This document shows, piece after piece, positions 49,741 to 62,030 of a stretch of DNA of 64,000 bases. The stretch is from Gibbula magus (taxonomy: Eukaryota > Mollusca > Gastropoda > Trochida > Trochidae), in contig OW388297.1 of NCBI GenBank assembly GCA_936450465.1, positions 50,014,630-50,078,629 on the forward strand. Direction: 5' to 3'. Below the pieces are notes generated by a model that worked only from the letters and a program-made list of their open reading frames with translations, had not been told where the DNA came from and did not search any database. A program made the translations under genes and the position numbers. Position 1 is the stretch's first letter. Each line of letters opens with the position of its first letter.

Positions 49741-52700
49741 ATCAGTGATCCTGATGAGAGTGGCCGTGTTAACCTTGACCTCTACAACATGGAACTAAGA
49801 ACATGATTATCAATGAAGGTCCTACTATCCAGTTACAAAATATAGTTTGTCCAATTTAATATGCTAAAAGACATGAGATATCAGTGTACATGTGTTTGCT
49901 AATGTGAACCCAAAATGCAAATTGTATTGACTTACACAAGTAGGTGCATACACTTAACGTAGCTGTATTGTATTTGATCAGTTACCAGCCACTAAAAAAT
50001 TACGTTTCAACTCATTTATTTTTTCGAGACTCGTACGTTAAATAAATTGCAATGGTAATCGACTATAAAGTCGACTATACATGTTCTGGCTCTGTATTTG
50101 AAAGTATAAATGTGATGAAAAATTAAAAAGGCATGAATGCAATGTCAATACATATGCCAACACGTACATTTTAAACTGTTAGAGATATCACCATTGACAC
50201 TTACAGAAGACCACAAACAAAAACTCAAGGCAGTATCAGGTACGATTGACGATTATAAATACAATGACCATTATATATGCAATATCAAATTACTTTCTCA
50301 TAATTGATTAGTAAAACGGCACCAATTGGGGAAACCTGATGTTTGCAATATGATACCAATGCTCTACAAGGCAATTATACCTTATAGCTTTATTCAACAT
50401 TATATACAAGGAAACGTCCTGAGTGTCCACCGTACCTACCAACCTTAGCTTAAAACATTTCTGGAATTTGAACGGTTTGGATAACTGCATACACATCTGT
50501 CTGAAGCAAAACACTTTCAATGACCTTAGGCACAGGCGTATCTGCAGTAATGTATCAGTTGTTATATACTGCAAAACTATTGTTAATATATATCAGACAA
50601 TTGCCAAAGAACTGGTAATCCGCTGAAGTAGGCGCGTTGCGTGTTGCCGGAAATGCTTTTCTTGATTTATGCTTTGGCTTTAAACACTTCTTTAAACAGT
50701 CTAACAGTTGAAAACTAGATGCGACACGCAATCCTTAAAAATACACAGAAAGTAGTGTTATTTGTTATTGATTTATCCACTATGACCCTTATGCTTTTGA
50801 AATTGTAATCCTCTCTTTCTCTAAAATCCATTTCCTTCTAAAAGAATTAGAACTGACATTTACAAACAATTGAAATTGTTATTTTTCTACCAAATTTAAT
50901 GTTACGATCTTTTTAAACATTCCACTTGACTTCCTGAGATATTGAATTTCTTCAAAACCTTTTAAAATGCATTGATTGATCCGTTTTACCAATCATATTT
51001 CTAATCATATTGCATGCGAGCATTTCGCAAAAGTTCATTCAAAGTACAAATCCACAAATAATTTATCGTAGTTTATTCAATAATTTGAACATAAATATGT
51101 CTAGGAATTATACGGATTACAAAATAGATGGTAACATCAGCAAACCCATACATGTACATATTGATATAGCTGAAAAAGACAATTTGTGTTACCCATTTGG
51201 AATATTCAATCGATCTTATTGAGCGTGTGCTACAATAGTGTTTACGTCAAAGCAAATATCCATTCACCAAAATGCAAAAGCATTGTCCTGAGAGAACAAT
51301 AGTCTATTGTTGCTATAATACAAAGCTCCACGATACCACATAGCTTTGCATCAAATGATTATTGTCATAACCTCTCCTGAACCCAAACACTTAACTTAAC
51401 CTGAGCAGAGTAGCGTTAAATATATAATTTCCCACATGGCACTGCAGCCTCTGAAGCTCGGTAAGTATTTGCCTGATAATATCCCTACCCCTGAGAACTA
51501 TTTTATATAACGCTTGCGTGAATGCTAGTAGCCAACGACCTTCTAACATACTCCCGTTCAACATTGTACATTTACTGGACGGGAGGTAAAGAGCGGTACC
51601 GGGACGGAATCTGTGAAATATAGTCCCACAGGATTCATTATCTTTCCGCCCGATTGGTACATCGTGATAATGCTCCGTCCTGCAACAGACATGGTTGTGA
51701 AAAAAATTGTCCAATCACAAGAAGGGTGTACACTGATTGGTCACAAGAGATCACGTCCGCCATCATTTGTCGATGAGTCACGTGATCCCTAAAATGGTCT
51801 CGAAGGGCTCGTAAATCTAACATGAAGTCGTTAGCGAGGTACTTGGGATAAAACATGTCAAAGTACATTAATTGTGATCGGTCACCATCGACTGGTGATC
51901 AAGTTGTACATACAACTGTCTGACTGCAGAGATTGAGGCAGGGTTGTAAGGGACTATCAATTTGGGACCAGCCAAGCATTAAGAAGTGTCATAGCCTCCA
52001 GGCTTTCCTTTGGTCTTTTGCATTTTCATTTCGAGGAGTAAGTAATGCTTCGATCTATTTTTGGACTTCTCATAAAATCGGCAAAAGCGCATAAAACCAT
52101 GAAATCAGCACATTCGGAGATGCCAGCTTGATAGCTCAGTTCTGACAATCTTCGCACAAAACTCGCCAGTGCTGCATAAAAGCTCTACTGTTAGACTGTA
52201 TCCAATGAAGAAACGTCGAAAAGCTTTTACCCAAAAAAGTTTTCGTACGTCAAATCCTCTTAACAAACTGACAAAATTAAACTTTATTATTAAAATTATA
52301 CTAAACCTTGACAACTTGATAAAGTTGTGCATTAAAAGTTATTGCGTCCCTATTATCATTCGTACTATGGTATCGGGGGTGATTTATGCAGTTAGTTTCA
52401 ATGTAAGCAATAACTAAAAAGGCAAATTAATTCGCAAGTGTTGCAAAATGTACCGCTTTTTAAAATGTTGTGGAGACGTTTTTTGAAGACTCATTCACTA
52501 AAATGCCACTGGTCCAAAATACAACCACGGGCAGACAGATGCAGTGCATGAACTTTATTTTTTTTAAAGTCATCAGATTTTCAATGTTCCTAGCATATAT
52601 GCAATGCACATAAATAGAGCATCAATTATTTATAACATGTATATTTGTTGAAGACATCATATTAACACAACTGTGCATTGTGATTAGGGGTTCAAACGTT

Positions 52701-52832
52701 TATCCAGAAATATCATCGTTATATCTAAGGTTTCACAGTTAAATAGGACATGTGTTTCATTTTCACGTAAAATAAGATATTTTTAACACAAACAAATAAT
52801 TTTATTGAGGTATATTTTTATTATGCACATAC
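49741..52832. other. Unassigned stretch
   Basis: No recognisable gene. Minus-strand frames at 51391-51714 (107 codons) and 51638-51868 (76 codons) overlap in different frames and have less biased composition than most here, but no motif I recognise. A TGAGTCACGTGA motif lies at about 51775-51786. Confidence 0.35.
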
Positions 52833-52847
52833 AACCACCACCACCAG

Positions 52848-52892
<45 letters not shown>

Positions 52893-52995
52893 TACTACTA
52901 CTGCTGCTGCTCCTGCTGCTGCTACTACTCCTACTACTGTACTACTCCTCCTACTACTAATTCTACTACTATAACTACTACTACTACAACAACTT

Positions 52996-53027
<32 letters not shown>

Positions 53028-53093
53028 GCTACTACTACTACTATAACTACTACTACAACAACAACTACTACTACTACTACAACTACCAATACT
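52833..53093. repeat. (CTA)n / (ACT)n imperfect trinucleotide microsatellite
   Basis: A long run of ACT/CTA triplets with interspersed CTG, CCA and ACA variants. One face is locally GCTGCT-rich (about 52900-52922). Interruptions suggest an old tract. Confidence 0.95.
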
Positions 53094-54683
53094 TTTTCTG
53101 TTAAATATTAATATATGTTTATTTTACATAAATATACATACACGTATGTATATCCCAAACTGCATGCTAATGTATAACACTGGCCGGATGACAGTGCTAC
53201 AGGTATGACAAACACATACTCGTAGTTGATGTAGTGCATAATGTCATAATATGAATTATCCATACTTGATACAGTAATTGTTATTATGAATAAATATTTC
53301 TTGATAATGACTCAATTTATATGCGGGTTGAGGAGGTAAACATAATGTTATGGACACAACTTGAGGTGTTGATATTAAATTATTCTTTCATCAACATGCA
53401 TAAACAATCGATATTATCAATTAAACGCTCCGGTAAACATTAATTAATCAATACTTCAAACAACATATTTTGAAGCAATATGTTCATGGACTTCTTATAT
53501 ACAGTTTACAAATACTCATGTAGTGTTTGTTATCCATTTTGTTTAGGAGGAAGCTAAGCTTGCATTGCATTGCAATCCATTATAAGCCACAAACTATGCA
53601 CAATGTGAAAGAAATGGTTACTTCGTAATTACAAAATGTTGGAATATTGAATTTATCTAATTAATCTTTTAATTTTTTTTATTTATTATTTACAATTTAT
53701 TGAATACAAATTATGGGCTAGAATTGTATATTAACTAAGTAAACTTTGCTAGGAGATGGTATGCATTCTTTATTGTGCTGCGAATAAGACAATGGACATG
53801 AGATCAAGAACTGGACCCGTTGGCCATATCTTCTTTATGACGCTTGTTTGTCAATGAATTGCAGTCAATAAACGGTCTGCTTTCTCAATATCATACACTA
53901 GAAGTACAATGCTGGTAAAAGAAAACAATCCTTATACTTGTTCTAGTAGTTACTTTTTATATACGAGGACTACATGGAAGTCAGCCAAAGGGCACCATTA
54001 CACGGGATTTTCGTATACTGGTATTTTGCACAACCCTCACAAGGTAAGCTGGCTGAAAAAAGCAGCTTTTTGAATAGGATCTCCAAAGACGTAATCAGTC
54101 AGTGTGGGACATAGAATCACCCTTCACCCTTCAAACGCTCACATTATCCAGCCTTGAGACGGGTCACCCATCTGGCGAATCACCCTCATTGCTCAACTAT
54201 GCTATGAATAAGACGACGTGTCATCGCGTTGTAAGTACTTTTCAATTAGCACAAGTATTGTGTAGGGCATGTTTCAAGTTGATAACAACTTAATTTCAAT
54301 CGAGCCAGGAAATGACAAATCGGAAATATACTTCTTTAAACATTGTCTTGATCACACACAAATCACATATTAGACAATGGCACTGCTCAATCAACGCGAT
54401 GGTAAATTCTCACTTCTCTTTTTAGAAAATAAGATAGCACTATCTAACGAAATATAAAATTGCTTATCATGTGTTAAGGAATTTGCACAAGTCCCCCACG
54501 AGATCTTTAATTACTGTTACAGCCTGAAACACCGATAAATTTGAAGTTGAGATCTAGATGAAGAATATTCATATGTTTCTTTCGTAAGTTTCCATGGAAA
54601 CGTTTAACTTATTCTGAGGCAGATACACTTGTCTGAAGATAGTCATGTAAAAATGTTCACTGATGGATAACTTTTGGTGTATA

Positions 54684-54686
<3 letters not shown>
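53094..54686. other. Unassigned AT-rich sequence
   Basis: No recognisable gene or repeat. Confidence 0.4.
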
Positions 54687-54741
<55 letters not shown>

Positions 54742-54750
54742 ATATATATA
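54687..54750. repeat. (TA)n microsatellite
   Basis: About 64 bp of alternating TA, with one CATG interruption near 54735. Confidence 0.95.
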
Positions 54751-56988
54751 AAGGTATATTTAAGTCTCTTGTCAGCTAATAAAGTAAACGTAAACTTGTA
54801 ATGGCGTCATACTACATACATTTTCCTATAACTTGACATTTGCAAAATATACATAAAGATGGCAAAAGGGTAAAAAGGAAAAGTTGACAAGCTATAGGAA
54901 TTACTTTGTCGGGTAGGTAACCTAATTCAGGCCCACATTTTAACATACTACATGTATAACGCATTATTTTGTTTTTACATGACACAGGGTAATTACAAGA
55001 GAAAACATCATCGTTAACAAACTAAGGTATTTAATCCTAAGCATAATCGTTGTCCTTCACTTTATCAAAATACATTTTAATAACCGAAAAGTCTACATGC
55101 AGATTTACACATAATTATAATTCTATTCCTCGAGTGATATTTCAAACTGCAGAAGATTCCTAACATTTGTGAAAAAAGGTTTCATAGACAAACAAATATA
55201 TGGCATTATCAATTTCATTACTGCCGGTACACACAAATGTACGTCTCGTGTACCACTTTCATCAAAACTATTCAGATATAATCATAACAAATTATTTGTG
55301 TATATTTGTGAATGATCAACCTTCATATAAGAGTGGATTCATGTTATTAAACGTACATGTATGCGATATGACTATATCCTAGTAACATCGTATATAGTAT
55401 ATCAATACTAACTTATTACAATCAACCCACATTTTGCTAAGGATTGGTTAATTTTTCTGCAAAAGAAGTATGCCATCGGTCAGATTTGATCATTCCCGTA
55501 AACATCGTTTTAGGGATATCCGTTAACGAATGTAGAGAATCGATGTACACGTTTTCCCTAGAGATATGACAGGGGGATGCGTGGCTAATATTCCATGAAA
55601 TGATGCATTGATACGCATTCATACTTCTGTTCTTAACAGTATCACAAAAACGAATCACTGAAATCATAGACACGTACAAACTATTTATGATAAAATACAC
55701 GCATGTACTATTGAATGACAAGCGTATACACAAAACAATCACCAATCAACTACTCAGGGATACTAATGCACTGTGAAAATTTGCTGAGAAATAACTTTTC
55801 TGGAACAGCAATTGGAGAAGGGAACAAGTCCTCAAGATTAATGGTAAATGGTAAAGGACGAGGGCAACCAGCACATTGGAACTAAGCCTGCAAATCACAG
55901 AATTAGTTCTGTCACCAGAATTGTCCCTGCAGACCTCGAATCACGTCCACATATCCTCTCTCAAAGACACCAAATACTCCCAGGCCTGTCCTCCAACCCA
56001 GCGTTAATAAAACACAAACACTGTGTCTGGTCAAAGCGGGCATCGTATAGCCAATGAACGTGAATAGGGTATATTTGGCACCGAGGTTTCTTGTCAGGGA
56101 GCGAAGGCATTTCACCTGCTCGTGCCAAGGCGCCGAGTTGAGATATCTACCACGAACCGCACGAGCTTAGTTGGCTAACAACTACCGAGTCTGATCGAGA
56201 AAGCAGAAGAAACGGAAGATTAACGATCTATTTTAGATGAAGTTGTGGGCATTAAAATGTGGCGTGGCGGTTTCGAATTCACTCGTCAGACCTTTGCACT
56301 GATTTTGTCCTGTAACAGGGCTACTATTTGCTACTTTATTGCCGGATCATGCTGTGCTGACGTCCATATCTCATTTTATCAAGGGTGATTATTTTGGATG
56401 AGTTTTTTCGTGATTATGACAGTGTTATACATGTAATGATGTATTGTGACAGATGCAATTTTACAGAGTGGATGATTTGTTGCATTTCTGCTCTGCGTAA
56501 TACACGTGCAGATTAAATCATTTTAGGTTCAGATCAAGGTTGGTCATTACAAATGTGACTAAATGTGTTCCTGTTTATGACAGGTATATAGCTATAGCAT
56601 GAAAAAACACTAACAGCTGTGAAACTGTTACGACACTTCTCATTACATATATATTTTGGACAATATGTTTCATGATTCCAACAACTTATAATATTCAATT
56701 TCGATAGATACCACCAATATCATTTTTTTTTCAAATTTAGGTTGCATCATATTATTCTTATTTAAACACATGTTGCAAACGTAAATTACGCCACATGCAT
56801 ATGTATATATTTAGTTAGCAATCGTAAAGCGAGTACTGCGACTGTATTGACTATGTACATGTATCAACGAAACTTGATTGATGAACATGTACTGATAATG
56901 AACTAACCTTTTGAAAAGGGCACCACCCAGTCTGAACTGTCTTAATACGAAGTCATGATTGTGTTGACCTTTATTTAAATGCCTTTTG
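54751..56988. other. Unassigned stretch
   Basis: No recognised gene. A frame at 55848-56057 (no known domain) is shadowed by one at 55912-56115 on the other strand. GC is modestly raised at 55840-56360. Confidence 0.4.
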
Positions 56989-57284
56989 TCTTTGCTTGTT
57001 GGGGGATGAATAGCGCAGTGGTTAGCGCGTTCGGCTTCGGATCACGAGGTCCGGGGTTCGAATCCCGCCAGGGGCACGGCAACTTCGTCACGCAGTAAGG
57101 TTTGGGTGCAATGCTACAATGAATTCCAGCGTATCTCATGGTTCGCTAGCCGATGCCCGTAGGCGTCACCACAAGGCATAGTCATAAGGCGTTGCGGACT
57201 TTCTCCCTGCCATAATACTAGCCGCGATATAAGTAAAATACTCTTGAAAGCGGCGTTAAACCCCAACTCACCTCTTTGCTTGTT
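56989..57284 (+). mobile_element. Full-length tRNA-derived SINE with 12-bp TSD
   Basis: The element proper is 57001-57272 (272 bp), flanked by TCTTTGCTTGTT at 56989-57000 and 57273-57284. The head (57001-57077) is tRNA-like: box A TAGCGCAGTGG at 57011-57021, box B GGTTCGAATCC at 57055-57065, anticodon position TCG (Arg) with a poorly paired stem. A central body follows (TTGGGTGCAATGCTACAATG, ATGGTTCGCTAG). The 3' tail is GGCGTTAAAC-CCCAACTCACC. TTAAAC-type tails shared with LINEs are known in metazoan SINEs mobilised in trans. The other two copies (26893-27053, 48624-48872) are truncated at opposite ends. Both promoter boxes are intact. Confidence 0.93.
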
Positions 57285-57392
57285 GCTAATGTAATTGATG
57301 AACCATTGGAAACAGCCATGATACCATTCAGCGACAGAGCTGGGTTAAGTTTCATAATCAGTTTGACAGCAAGCTTGCAACATCGTCATGTT

Positions 57393-57469
57393 GGAGCATA
57401 GTGGTGTAGCGGTTAGCATGCTGACCTGTCACGCCAAAATTCCGGGTTCGAGTCCCGGTGGAGACACCA
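57393..57469 (+). pseudogene. tRNA-Asp-like sequence (SINE head or tRNA relic)
   Basis: TGTAGCGGTTAGCAT looks like a D-arm, the loop CTGTCAC gives anticodon GTC (Asp), and the T-arm CCGGG-TTCGAGT-CCCGG is perfect with a good box B, followed by a CACCA-like end. The acceptor and anticodon stems do not pair properly (CTGAC against GCCAA), so it is not a functional tRNA-Asp gene. It lies about 110 bp after the full-length SINE but has a different tRNA origin. It could be the head of a second SINE family; no tail or target duplication was identified. Confidence 0.7.
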
Positions 57470-57472
57470 ACA

Positions 57473-57988
57473 ATTCAAAGATCGGGGTACCAAACTGTGT
57501 CCTTCCCTTGAGGAACGCACAAAAGGGGCGTGTATCGCTTAGAAATAGCGTTTGAAAGACATACACCTAACGGCAACGGATATTTTCGATATCCGTTGGG
57601 GTCATATACGGATAAAGATGCAAATTACAGAGGTGAAGTGACGGAACTTCTTTTGAATATTAAAAATGACGTCACACGCGTTAACATTTCGAACGACTGT
57701 AATAACTGATATAGCTTCATGTAAATAGGTAACATGCTTTATTTAATAACAATGGAGAAAGGACAAAAAAACATTGTGTAAAACATAGTGCCGCAACATT
57801 ATGATCAAGCAGTGCCGAAAGGCGAAACAAATGCATCGCGAGTTTTTTGTGTCAGTTTACCGTGAGAACAGCACGCTGTTCATTTGCATATATCAATACG
57901 CGTAGTTGAAGAAAAGTTCAACTTTGAAATTAATGTTGTCAAGCCGTTTTGCGCAAAATGAATGAAAATTACATTGTATGATAAAGAA
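57473..57988. other. Unassigned sequence after the tRNA-Asp-like head
   Basis: May include the body of a second SINE. A small palindrome, CGGATATTTTCGATATCCG, lies at about 57577-57595. ATGACGTCACACG lies at about 57665. No gene. Confidence 0.4.
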
Positions 57989-58132
57989 GTTATCATGCTC
58001 GTGTGTTTCGGGATGGTCAATATCCTGCATTAGGAATACATACTATGTATGTAGCTCGCCAAGGCTCGCAAAACACAATGTGTATTTCTAATGCAGGATA
58101 TTGAACATCCTAAAACACACTCTCGTGACAAC
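57989..58132. repeat. Long inverted repeat (foldback element)
   Basis: GTTATCATGCTCGTGTG...CAATATCCTGCATTAGGAATACA (57989-58042) is the near reverse complement of TGTATTTCTAATGCAGGATATTG...ACACTCTCGTGACAAC (58081-58132), with about 38 bp between. Several mismatches are present. No target duplication was identified, so it may be one part of a larger unrecognised element. Confidence 0.75.
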
Positions 58133-58383
58133 CTCTGTAGACCCTAGCCCACTCTTCGTTCTCGCTACTTCATCCAGAGTCCACCCAGCTGTTTAAAAAG
58201 GGACCTGCACACAAGTACGAAGGTGGCGCGGAGGGCTTAGCAGCGGCACCGGAAATACAATTCCATCAGTGTGGTAATATACTACCGGTGAGCAGTGCTT
58301 GCAGTGAATATTAGGCGTTAAAATGTATATTATTATTGTTATCATCATTATTTTTGCATTATCTGTGCATTGGGGTAAAGCCA

Positions 58384-58615
58384 TCAAACATGCAACTTCC
58401 TAACGCAAGGAATAACTCTGCATTACTGGTTGATTTAACCCTTGCGGTATTTCCCTCGCTTTGTTGTGTCAAGATAGTGAATCGCTGCACCAGAAATGCA
58501 TAGCGGGCCTGGATTTCTAAACACAGATTTTTAAAGGAAATACTGCAAGGCCTAAATCAGCCAGTAATGGAGACTGGCAAGAGTTATGCCTTGCATTGGG
58601 AAGTTGTCAAACATG
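58384..58615 (+). mobile_element. CAACTTCC-ended MITE with perfect 9-bp TSD
   Basis: The element proper is 58393-58606 (214 bp), flanked by TCAAACATG at 58384-58392 and 58607-58615. Its halves are long imperfect inverted repeats (CAACTTCCTAACGCAAGG / CCTTGCATTGGGAAGTTG and inward through the GGTTGATTTAACCC region). Long terminal inverted repeats plus 9-bp duplications are typical of Mutator-like elements. A diverged relative lies at 21829-22081, oriented oppositely in its core. No coding capacity. Confidence 0.88.
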
Positions 58616-60800
58616 TGGAAACAAGTGAACAGGCAATTCAAGTCTTAAGTATAGTAGGGCATTGAGCAGTGGTACTAATTCATTGCAGTTACAAGCTGTA
58701 GTCAAACAAGAGTACACGCTATTATCATATTACGAAACTAACAGCCCTGGATCCTAGTTCAAACTACACAACAGTGAATAGCTGCTGTCTACATCGTCTT
58801 AAAATAATTTTGCAAGAATAGTGTTTGGTTCTCCGTTGCTATAGTGACAGAGACAAAGAGACACATCTATAGTCATTCCTTCAGCGAGAAGATGTTTAGC
58901 GTCAAATGTCAGATTGTAATGTGACGTCCGTCTATCGTTTTGTTTTGGGGATAAATTAAATGCAGAGAGAATGGGGAATTGATATTTGAATTAACCTTTT
59001 AATGATGCCAAAACGGCGGGATATTTAGGAGTAGAAGACGTTTGAATGCCAAGCATGTTCAACAAAGAAAGTGGTTCGTTAAATTAATAGGAAATAAGTT
59101 TTAGTTTTCATTGCACTGATGTGCTAAAGACGATTTAAAGCGTCTATAAAAAGTATCATTCACAGTTCGTTTCATTTTTCGATTAATCCTAATTGATCAA
59201 GCCCAGACTTTAAGCAAAGCGGAAACGAAATGAGAATTTGAAATTGCCTGAAACTTTCGCTCGATTGGTACATGATTGCACTGCTAATGATTGGAAGGAA
59301 AGATACAACGGCTGTTTAACCTGAAATTATTGAAAAGTGGAGAGGACGGGCTTTAATGAGTCTGCAAATGTAACTCAAAATAACTACCATAATACATCTC
59401 TCTCAGACTTCCGGTTCGTCTTCACCGCCCAAAAATCCGCGCATAGATGAACGATTTTTATTGAGAAATGCGATCTTTGAACTATTGAAAGTCAAAGGAA
59501 AATATTACTCCGGGTTTTAAATCTGCCATTGAATATTTCTTTACAGGGCGCCCGTCATTACTAAATATTTATATGGAATCTTTTGACTGAATACAGTATT
59601 GCATCAGTGTTCATTATTTGACTTTGTACCATGCTTTATAAATGGTCTTTGATTTTTTATATTTCCATTTCAAAGAATTTTCACTTGTCACTTATGTTTG
59701 TCAGTAAATATATGTGATTTTAATACTTTCGTAATGACAAAACCATAGTAATCAACACCTCTTTTGAAGTCCCACTTATGTTGCGTACAATCTCGAAAGG
59801 TTATAAATCGAAAGATAGCGCCTTCGCAATTCGTCACAATCACCAGTTTTCTTTTATTGGCTGAGATCAAAAGATTTATTACAGACAAAAGGAAACAGAT
59901 TCGCACAGCACGGATTCTCCTTGCCCATAACTTCCTTGTTTGAAATCACCGAGAAACAATATTGGAGTCAGCAGGGGATTAAGTGAATAATTTATGTATT
60001 TAAAGGTCAGGACAGTCTACTTTGACTGCTATAACAGTCATTGATATCACACACCGTTGTGTATTATTGGTAAGATCTTCTGCGTAATATCATTCTAAAT
60101 TTATATTTGATCCCCAGAAAGTGGTATTGATCTTGTTAACTTGATATTATAGCATAAACTAGATCAAATGTCAATATTACTGTCTTAGATTGGGATTCTG
60201 TGAAGATTTACATGATTATCGATTTCCATGGTTTTAGATCTTTGGTGCCAAATTTTCTGAACGATTTGGGGCATCATGCCAAATAGGATTGCATCTTTGC
60301 AATCACGCTCGTAAATGTTGTTTGTTCATGGAATAAAACCACAGGGGAATCGGGGATCCGGTTATCATGGTCGATATAAAACTGAAAGGAAAATTAATTC
60401 TTTCATCAATGCAAACTATACTTTTCAACTGATATTTGATGGCAATTTGGATGCCATGTTTTTGCAAACGCCACATAAATCCGATTGGACTATTTCTATA
60501 GATTGCACAATAACACAACCACACAAAGTCAATAGCAAAAACGATATACCGCTTTCTTGATATCAAACATAACTTTACAAAGAAAATATATAACATAATG
60601 TTATGACAAGCCTTTGAGGAGCATTTCGCAGAGAATACATAAGAAAAACTTCTTTATTGTGAAGATACACGTGCGGTATATTTCATGGGGATTAATACAT
60701 TCATGTATTACATTAACTGAGTTAATTTGTCTTAAACATTTTCATCAGATATATTTTTAAAAATTGTATTAACCGTGGTATTAGGTTGTCGGATTTACAA
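58616..60800. other. Unassigned stretch with unique, possibly constrained blocks
   Basis: No gene or repeat recognised. Two blocks, about 59010-59560 and 60290-60560, are unique in the window, less AT-rich, and contain homeodomain-like TAATTGATCA, GATTAATCC and GTTATCATGG words. The second is open on both strands at once (60315-60560 forward, 60303-60596 reverse), which fits conserved non-coding DNA better than coding. Function is not shown. Confidence 0.25.
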
Positions 60801-61068
60801 TGTGAATAAGATAACAGATTTATTTAGACTTAATATTATATATACTAAAATCTGAAAAAAATTCTCATGTTAATGGAGCAGATTTTCTTACATACTGTCT
60901 GAATTAATGCGTAATGTATCGGCATGTATTCAATGTGAAAAAGATAACAGATTCATTTAGACTTTATATTATATATACTAAAATCTGGGAAAAAATATTC
61001 TGTTGATGGAGCAGATTTTCTTGCACATTGTCTGAATTAATTCTTCATGTATCGGCAGGAACTTCAAA
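60801..61068 (+). repeat. 133-bp tandem duplication
   Basis: Two adjacent copies (from about 60801 and 60934) share AGATAACAGATT, ATTATATATACTAAAATCTG, GGAGCAGATTTTCTT and GTCTGAATTAAT. Divergence of a few percent to ten percent indicates an old local duplication. Confidence 0.88.
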
Positions 61069-61514
61069 CCGATATTTTTTCTTCCAATTTGACTCATCAT
61101 GTTTTTAATACCCCCTCAAGACCAGGATAAATCATGAGACCTTAACCGATTAACTTAAGTCAAATTCTAATTGCTGAGATGAAATAGCAAGTACAAAGAC
61201 ATACCTCAAAATCTCCGGTTGCCGAGGGCGATAAATATCAAAGCTGAAATGACATGACTGAAGATAGCACAGCTTTTGCAAATAAATTTGCTTGGTTAAG
61301 CCCGGAGTTGCTTTAAGCTATTGGAGTTTTGGATAAAAACTCAGTGGCAGATACTTCTGTATGTTAAGCCGTAAGGCAGATAGATGAATATTTAAGGCGT
61401 CTACGTTAATCATTGCTTATTCAAAAGACAATTTTTAATTTTGAAAAATTAATTTTTTGAGCCCGGAGGTGGTTCATAGATGGCTTCCAGTGTATATCAA
61501 TGTCTTATTAGTTG

Positions 61515-62030
61515 CATATTTAATCTCTGATCGACTTTATATTTAGTCTCTGTTCGACTTGAAGTTCAATCTCTGATTGACTTATATTCAATGTTTGGAT
61601 GACTTGATATCCAATCTTCGATTGGCTCTATGTTCTATCTCTGATTGACTTATAGTCCATCTCTGACTTGATATTCATTCTATGAATGCCTTTACGTTCT
61701 ATCTCTGATTGCCTTGATATTCAATCTCTGATTGATTTATATTCAATCTCCGATCCGCATAATATTCATTCTAAAATTGTCCTGATATTCTTTCTCTGAT
61801 TGACGTTATGGTCTTTCTCTGGTTGACTTAACATCCAATCTCTAATTGATTTGATATTCAATCTCTAATTGACTTAATGTCCAATCTCTGATTGACTTGA
61901 TATTCAATCTCTAATAATTGACTTATTATCCAATCTCTTATTGACTTGATATTCAATCTCTAATTGACGTAATATTCAATATCTGATTTACTTGATATTC
62001 AATCTCTGATTTACTTGGTATTGAGTATAT
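61515..62030 (+). repeat. 23-bp minisatellite, about 20 copies
   Basis: The unit is TTGATATTCAATCTCTGATTGAC with variants (TTAATGTCC, TTATATTC, CTAATTGAC). Copies are best conserved at 61850-62000 and decay to the left. Confidence 0.92.

Noticed and set aside
51391..51868. Frameshifted minus-strand gene from two overlapping frames
   Set aside because: Neither frame has a recognisable motif and no join gives a known protein.
60303..60596. Overlapping genes on opposite strands
   Set aside because: Both frames open over the same bases with no motif; more consistent with non-coding constraint or chance.
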